Shown here: piece by piece, positions 31,508 to 34,796 of the stretch
Layout: the number at the start of each line of letters is the position of its first letter
Numbering within the stretch: position 1 is the first letter of the stretch
NCBI GenBank assembly: GCA_048498575.1
Contig: JBEHXS010000006.1
Location: forward strand, 1 to 34,796
Length of the DNA: 34,796 bases
DNA from: DASZQY01 sp048498575
GTDB taxonomy: Bacteria; Pseudomonadota; Alphaproteobacteria; Rhizobiales; Kaistiaceae
Reading direction: 5' to 3'
The notes under the pieces: model-generated
The model's input: only the letters and a program-made list of their open reading frames with translations
Databases searched by the model: none
Told to the model about the DNA's origin: nothing
Position numbers and translations under genes: made by a program

Positions 31508-31809
31508 CGCGAGCGATTGGCGGCCGCCTCGTCCATCGCCTTCGCCAGCGTGAGGTCGCGCTCGGTGATGCCGCCGGCGTCGTGGCTGGTCAGTTTCACG
31601 TCAACCGTCTTGTAGCTGTTCGACCAGTCGGGATGGTGGTCCATCTTGTCTGCGGCAAACGCGGCGGCCGTCATGAAGGCAAATGCCTGCCGGAAGTCGG
31701 CGAACACGAAGGTGCGGGCAATGGCGTCCTCGCCGCGCACCTTCTTCCAGCCCGGCAGCTTCTTTAGCGCGGCGCTGACTTCGCGTGCCGTGAGCTTCGC
31801 CGCTGGCAT
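31504..31809 (-). CDS. phhB: Pterin-4a-carbinolamine dehydratase
   Basis: 101 residues from ATG 31809, which overlaps the upstream thpR stop by one base (TGATG). The core is LPGWKKVRGEDAIARTFVFADFRQAFAFMTAAAFAADKMDHHPDWSNSYKTVDVKLTSHDAGGIT, with the DHHPDW and TSHDxGG motifs of the active site. The enzyme dehydrates 4a-hydroxytetrahydrobiopterin-type cofactors after aromatic amino-acid hydroxylation. No phenylalanine hydroxylase gene is in the window, and the family can also support other pterin or molybdopterin steps. Confidence 0.95.
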   Translation of the reverse strand: MPAAKLTAREVSAALKKLPGWKKVRGEDAIARTFVFADFRQAFAFMTAAAFAADKMDHHPDWSNSYKTVDVKLTSHDAGGITERDLTLAKAMDEAAANRSR

Positions 31810-32369
31810 CACGCCCGCCGGCGCTCGGCGCTTGCCGGCATCAGGTCGTAGGCCTCTTCGACGACGTACGGTCCGCCGCCAACAGAATTGCGCGAGGAGT
31901 AGAGCACGAAGCGCTCGACCGGGAAGGGCTCGGCGAGGAAGCCGCCACGCACCGAGAGATATTCGGCAATGTCGCGCGCGTTGCCGCCGCGCAGGCGAGC
32001 GAGGGTGACGTGCGGCGTGTAGCGCCGCGCTTCCGGCGGCAGGCCGATGCGCCGGAGGATGCGCTCGTGCTCGGCCTGCAGCTCCATCAGCGGGCGCGAT
32101 TCCTCGACCGTGGCAACGACAGAGTGCTGCTTGCGGGTGCCGAGCGGGCCGACGCCGGTAAAGCGGAGCGAAAATTCGGCACGGCGCACGCGGGCAAGTT
32201 CGGCGGCGGCCTCCTCGGCCACGACCATGTCGACGTCGCCGATGAAGCGGAGCGTCACATGGTAATTCTCGGCGGAAATCCAGCGGGCGCCCACCAGGCC
32301 GCCGCGGAGCAGCGACAGGTGGCCGGCAACGGTTTTGGGTATCTCGATGGCCGTGAACAGGCGGGGCAT
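31809..32369 (-). CDS. thpR: RNA 2',3'-cyclic phosphodiesterase (2H phosphoesterase, LigT)
   Basis: ATG 32369 gives 186 residues starting MPRLFTAIEIPKTVAGHL, the family's normal N-terminus; the frame is open upstream but without similarity. The two catalytic motifs of the 2H family are HVTL at His37 and HVTL at His120. The enzyme opens 2',3'-cyclic phosphates to 2'-phosphates and was first described as a 2'-5' tRNA half ligase. It shares a TGATG junction with phhB, so the two are coupled. Confidence 0.94.
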   Translation of the reverse strand: MPRLFTAIEIPKTVAGHLSLLRGGLVGARWISAENYHVTLRFIGDVDMVVAEEAAAELARVRRAEFSLRFTGVGPLGTRKQHSVVATVEESRPLMELQAEHERILRRIGLPPEARRYTPHVTLARLRGGNARDIAEYLSVRGGFLAEPFPVERFVLYSSRNSVGGGPYVVEEAYDLMPASAERRRA

Positions 32370-32490
32370 GGTCGGGGTCTCCGGTTCACGAGGCGCGTCA
32401 CCATCCAGAATTGAGTCGGATGACAGCCGTGTAAAGGTCCGGCGTGGCGGTTTTGGTGCCTTTCCCATCATTTCCGCGGCAATCGCGGTC

Positions 32491-32519
32491 TTGTTTGGCC
32501 GCATCGCGCAGCCCATATT
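32491..32519 (+). promoter_or_regulatory. Probable promoter of the Bax inhibitor-1 gene
   Basis: TTGTTT and CATATT are spaced by 17 bases, 64 bp before the ATG at 32584. An inverted repeat GGCGGG/CCCGCC (about 32541-32559) lies in the resulting leader. Confidence 0.45.
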
Positions 32520-32583
32520 GTCGCCAAGTGGCGTCATGGTGGCGGGCATCAGGCCCGCCGGGGCTATGGAGAGGGACCTTCTA

Positions 32584-33357
32584 ATGGCCAATCTGGACAA
32601 CCAGCCGCGTTACGGCGCCAGTGTCGCGCGCGGCGCAGAGGCGATCGATGCGGGCCTGCGGGCCCACATGATCCGCGTCTACAACTACATGGCGGGTGCT
32701 CTCGTCATCACCGGGCTGGTGGCGTGGTTCGCCTTCCAGGCGGCCGGCGGCTATAACATCGGGGTCGATCAGTTCGGCGCCTTCACCGGCGTAACCTCGT
32801 TCGGCGTCCTGCTGTTCAACCCGGTCGCGCAGCTCGTGCTGTTCTTCGCGACGCTGGGTATCGTGGCTTTCATCAGCTTCCGCATCGCCCACATCCAGGT
32901 AGGCACGGCGCTCGCGCTGTTCCTGGTATACGCGGCGGTGCTCGGGCTTTTCCTGTCGACGATCTTCCTCGTCTACAGCGGCACCTCGATCGCCCAGGTA
33001 TTCTTCATCACCGCGGCGACCTTCGGCGTCACCAGCCTGTGGGGCTACACCACCAAGCGTGACCTGACCGGCATGGGCTCGTTCCTGTTCATGGGCCTGA
33101 TCGGCATCATCATCGCCTCGCTGGTCGGCATCTTCTGGCACTCGAGTGCGCTGCAGTTCGCGATCTCGGTTGTCGGCGTCGTGGTCTTCACCGGCCTCAC
33201 CGCCTACGACACCCAGAAGATCAAGGACCTCTACACGGTCAACGACGACGGCACGATCGCCGGCCGCAAGGCGGTCATGGGGGCGCTGTCGCTCTACCTC
33301 GACTTCGTCAACCTGTTCCTGATGCTGCTCCGCCTGTTCGGTTCGAACCGCAGCTAG
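32584..33357 (+). CDS. Bax inhibitor-1/YccA family membrane protein
   Basis: 257 residues from ATG 32584. After a 25-residue polar N-terminus (RAHMIRVYNYMAGALVITGLVAWFAF) come about seven hydrophobic segments. The TSLWGYTTKRDLTGMGSFLFMGLIGIIIASLVGIFW block and the C-terminal TAYDTQKIKDLY and ALSLYLDFVNLFLMLLRLFG are diagnostic. Bacterial members are pH-sensitive calcium-leak channels or modulators of FtsH-type proteolysis (YccA). The earlier open frame from 32335 is not used. It is followed by an excellent intrinsic terminator, so it is probably monocistronic. Confidence 0.95.
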   Translation: MANLDNQPRYGASVARGAEAIDAGLRAHMIRVYNYMAGALVITGLVAWFAFQAAGGYNIGVDQFGAFTGVTSFGVLLFNPVAQLVLFFATLGIVAFISFRIAHIQVGTALALFLVYAAVLGLFLSTIFLVYSGTSIAQVFFITAATFGVTSLWGYTTKRDLTGMGSFLFMGLIGIIIASLVGIFWHSSALQFAISVVGVVVFTGLTAYDTQKIKDLYTVNDDGTIAGRKAVMGALSLYLDFVNLFLMLLRLFGSNRS

Positions 33358-33392
33358 CATTGGCGCGCCACCCCGGCGCGGGATTAGAGTAA

Positions 33393-33429
33393 GGGCGCGG
33401 AAGCTTCGGTTTCCGCGCCCTTTTCTTTT
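33393..33429 (+). terminator. Intrinsic terminator of the Bax inhibitor-1 gene
   Basis: A perfect 10-base stem GGGCGCGGAA/TTCCGCGCCC with an 8-base loop is followed at once by TTTTCTTTT. It ends just before the ribosome site of the next gene, which therefore has its own promoter or depends on read-through. Confidence 0.93.
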
Positions 33430-33440
33430 CGGAGGTCGGC

Positions 33441-33971
33441 ATGGGCGAACTGACCACGCGGGCGGCCAGGGCCGATGACATCCCGGCGATCACTGCCATC
33501 TACGCCGAGCAGGTGCTCTACGGCAGCGCCACCTTCGAGATCGTGCCGCCGGACGAGGCCGAGATGGGGCGGCGGATGGCGGAAACCATGGCCGGCGGCT
33601 ACCCCTACTTCGTCGCCGAACGTGACCGGCGGGTGCTGGGCTACGCCTACGCGGGGCCCTACCGGGAGCGGCCCGCCTACCGGAACACCGTCGAGGATTC
33701 GGTCTACATGGCCTCGGATTCCCGGGGGCTTGGCATTGGCGGCCGACTTCTCCGCCAGCTCATCGATGGCGCAGCCGGCGCCGGCTTCCGCCAGATGATC
33801 GCGGTCATCGGTGATTCGAAGAACGCAGCCTCGATCCGCCTTCACAAGGCGGCGGGCTTTTCCGACATCGGGACAATGCGCTCGGTCGGCTACAAGCACA
33901 GCCGCTGGCTGGACGTGGTCCTCATGCAGCGTGTGCTGGGCTCCGGCGACACGACCGCGCCCGACCGCTAG
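33441..33971 (+). CDS. GNAT acetyltransferase, phosphinothricin/methionine-sulfoximine type
   Basis: 176 residues from ATG 33441, with GGAGG eight bases upstream in GGAGGTCGGC. LTTRAARADDIPAITAIYAEQVLYGSATFEIVPPDEAEM, then GYAYAGPYRERPAYRNTVEDSVYM, are close to the Pat/Bar/YncA group; the acetyl-CoA loop is RGLGIGGRLLRQLI and the end is FSDIGTMRSVGYKHSRWLDVVLMQR. Natural members mostly acetylate methionine sulfone or sulfoximine; the herbicide phosphinothricin is a look-alike substrate. The stop shares CTAG with the convergent DUF2794 gene. Confidence 0.9.
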   Translation: MGELTTRAARADDIPAITAIYAEQVLYGSATFEIVPPDEAEMGRRMAETMAGGYPYFVAERDRRVLGYAYAGPYRERPAYRNTVEDSVYMASDSRGLGIGGRLLRQLIDGAAGAGFRQMIAVIGDSKNAASIRLHKAAGFSDIGTMRSVGYKHSRWLDVVLMQRVLGSGDTTAPDR

Positions 33972-34345
33972 GCGACGACCAGCCGCGGCCCGTCGATGGC
34001 GCGGAGCACGTTCGCCAGGTCATGGCCGCGCTTCAGGATGGCTCCCGTCCCGGCCACCAGCATATAGGCGCCCTGGCGGCGGGCGAGCTTCGGCTGCTTG
34101 ACGATCCGGTAAAGCGGCACCTCCGACGTGCGGCGGAAGATCGAAAAGACGGCGCGCTCGCTGAGATGGTCGATGGCATAGTCGCGCCATTCGCCGGCAG
34201 CGACGTGGCGGCCATAAACGGTGAGGATTTTAGTCAGTTCCTGCCGGCTGAAGGCGACCGGACCGTCGTTACGGTGGGCGGCCAGCGCGATCAGATTGGC
34301 GCGGCCGCCGGAGGGCTCTTTTTCGGAAGTATCGGCTGCGTCCAC
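33968..34345 (-). CDS. DUF2794 family protein
   Basis: 125 residues from ATG 34345. After a polar 30-residue N-terminus the conserved block starts VAFSRQELTKILTVYGRHVAAGEWRDYAIDHLSERAVFSIFRR and continues PLYRIVKQPKLARRQGAYMLVAGTGAILKRGHDLANVL. I recognise this as DUF2794, a small protein largely confined to alphaproteobacteria with no known function. No signal or membrane segment is seen. Upstream are 360 bp without a firm gene (34346-34705). Confidence 0.88.
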   Translation of the reverse strand: MDAADTSEKEPSGGRANLIALAAHRNDGPVAFSRQELTKILTVYGRHVAAGEWRDYAIDHLSERAVFSIFRRTSEVPLYRIVKQPKLARRQGAYMLVAGTGAILKRGHDLANVLRAIDGPRLVVA

Positions 34346-34541
34346 AGACGCTCCTTTCCATCCGCGGGTGTTATCGCGGCGTCATCTTTCTCCTGAACGC
34401 GGCGGCTGGCAAGGTGTCGGGAACACGTTCGCGTGACGCTCTCCGCGGTCATCCACCGGGCTCGTCCACAATTCACGATTTTGCCCTGTTTCGGCCCTTG
34501 CACAGCCACCATGCGCAACGACCTTTCTCATGTTGCCTCAA

Positions 34542-34690
34542 GGTCCGGTTCGGCGGAGCCGCGGTAGTTTCTCAGCCCCCCAGCCCCCCGGGGTTCATGT
34601 CGAACCGGACCGTCTGTCCTGCGTAAGGGGCGAGCCCCTTCTACACGAGGCAACCAATGGCCGGCGCATCGCGCCGGCCATTTGCTTTTC
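34542..34690 (+). ncRNA. Candidate structured small RNA
   Basis: Three hairpins in order occupy a gene-free stretch. GGTCCGGTTCG (34542-34552) pairs exactly with CGAACCGGACC (34601-34611) across a 48-base internal region; AAGGGGC/GCCCCTT follows (34625-34640); the last is an intrinsic terminator. TTGCAC at 34498-34503 could be a -35 box, but no good -10 is seen. It resembles no RNA family I can name: it lacks the SRP RNA tetraloop region, tmRNA tag and tRNA-like ends. A 9-residue frame (MSNRTVCPA, 34597-34626) lies across the 3' arm of the first hairpin, so a leader peptide is an alternative. Confidence 0.45.
34656..34690 (+). terminator. Intrinsic terminator of the candidate RNA
   Basis: AATGGCCGGCGC and GCGCCGGCCATT form a perfect 12-base stem with an ATC loop, followed by TGCTTTTC. 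The T-run is on the plus strand only, which shows that transcription comes from the gene-free stretch to the left. Confidence 0.8.
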
Positions 34691-34705
34691 AGGGCAAGGA
34701 AGGCC

Positions 34706-34796
34706 TCAGCCGGCCTGATCGAGGGCGCGTTCCAGCATCCGCCGACAGTCGTCGGCTTGGGGGCGTGCCGCCTCCCCCCCCCACCCCACCCGGATG
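34706..34796 (-). CDS. Possible 3' end of an unidentified gene running off the window
   Basis: On the minus strand a frame open at the window edge ends in TGA at 34706, giving RPQADDCRRMLERALDQAG as its last residues. The composition, amphipathic and rich in Arg, Glu and Leu, looks like real coding sequence, and it would converge on the terminator of the candidate RNA. A run of nine C (34774-34782) makes the frame beyond it unsafe. Too little is present to name a product. Confidence 0.35.
   Translation of the reverse strand, partial: IRVGWGGEAARPQADDCRRMLERALDQAG

Noticed and set aside
34414..34626. A 70-residue frame ahead of the terminator at 34656
   Set aside because: No ribosome site, no family resemblance, mixed composition; only the last nine codons follow a plausible short frame, and the region folds as RNA.

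Overview
The window is GC-rich chromosomal DNA of an alphaproteobacterium, most likely of the Hyphomicrobiales (Rhizobiales). The basis is the gene set: a DUF2794 protein, an IalB-family protein, an ECF41-type sigma factor, a triple-PAS GGDEF-EAL protein and a TolB/TPR class III cyclase-like protein. I see no insertion sequence, integrase, phage gene or CRISPR array. Gene density is high, with many 1-8 bp overlaps.

Region 1 (1-16669) is a catabolic island, preceded by the 3' end of a CorA-type magnesium channel gene. It holds all three enzymes that take 4-oxalomesaconate (OMA) to pyruvate plus oxaloacetate: tautomerase GalD (465-1526, minus), hydratase GalB (11450-12184, plus) and aldolase GalC (12181-12852, plus). 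A LysR-type regulator with two N-terminal helix-turn-helix domains (9968-11260, minus) is divergent from galB, and a perfect 7-3-7 palindrome of LysR-box form lies between them. On the minus strand follow a small VOC protein, two tandem paralogous Tat-exported solute-binding proteins, two permeases, two ATPases and galD, in an operon-like order. On the plus strand, galB-galC continue into an enolase-superfamily enzyme, an esterase-713-like hydrolase and a second RraA-fold protein; a hydroxypyruvate-isomerase-like TIM-barrel gene faces them. No gallate or protocatechuate dioxygenase and no LigI-type lactonase is visible, so what enters the pathway upstream of OMA is unknown. This is the best candidate for an undescribed system here.

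Region 2 (16743-20063) is housekeeping: tRNA-Ala(CGC) with a near-consensus promoter, yggT-yggU, a GNAT acetyltransferase and typA/bipA.

Region 3 (20334-29989) mixes signalling and metabolism: a cyclase-like/TolB/TPR protein whose cyclase domain has lost two key residues, a PAS-GGDEF-EAL c-di-GMP enzyme with intact motifs, argG, a PAP2 phosphatase with a variant second motif, a LysE/RhtB exporter, rlmN, an IalB-family protein and a DUF1232 protein.

Region 4 (30108-34796) starts with a two-gene AhpD-like/ECF41 sigma operon preceded by what looks like its own target promoter (TGTCACA-N16-CGTC). It continues with pterin carbinolamine dehydratase, RNA 2',3'-cyclic phosphodiesterase ThpR, a Bax inhibitor-1 protein with a clear terminator, a PAT/Bar-like acetyltransferase and DUF2794. 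The last 450 bases hold a probable structured RNA ending in an intrinsic terminator, and perhaps the 3' end of a gene running off the edge.

All calls were made by reading the sequence and from memory of the families; no database search was run.
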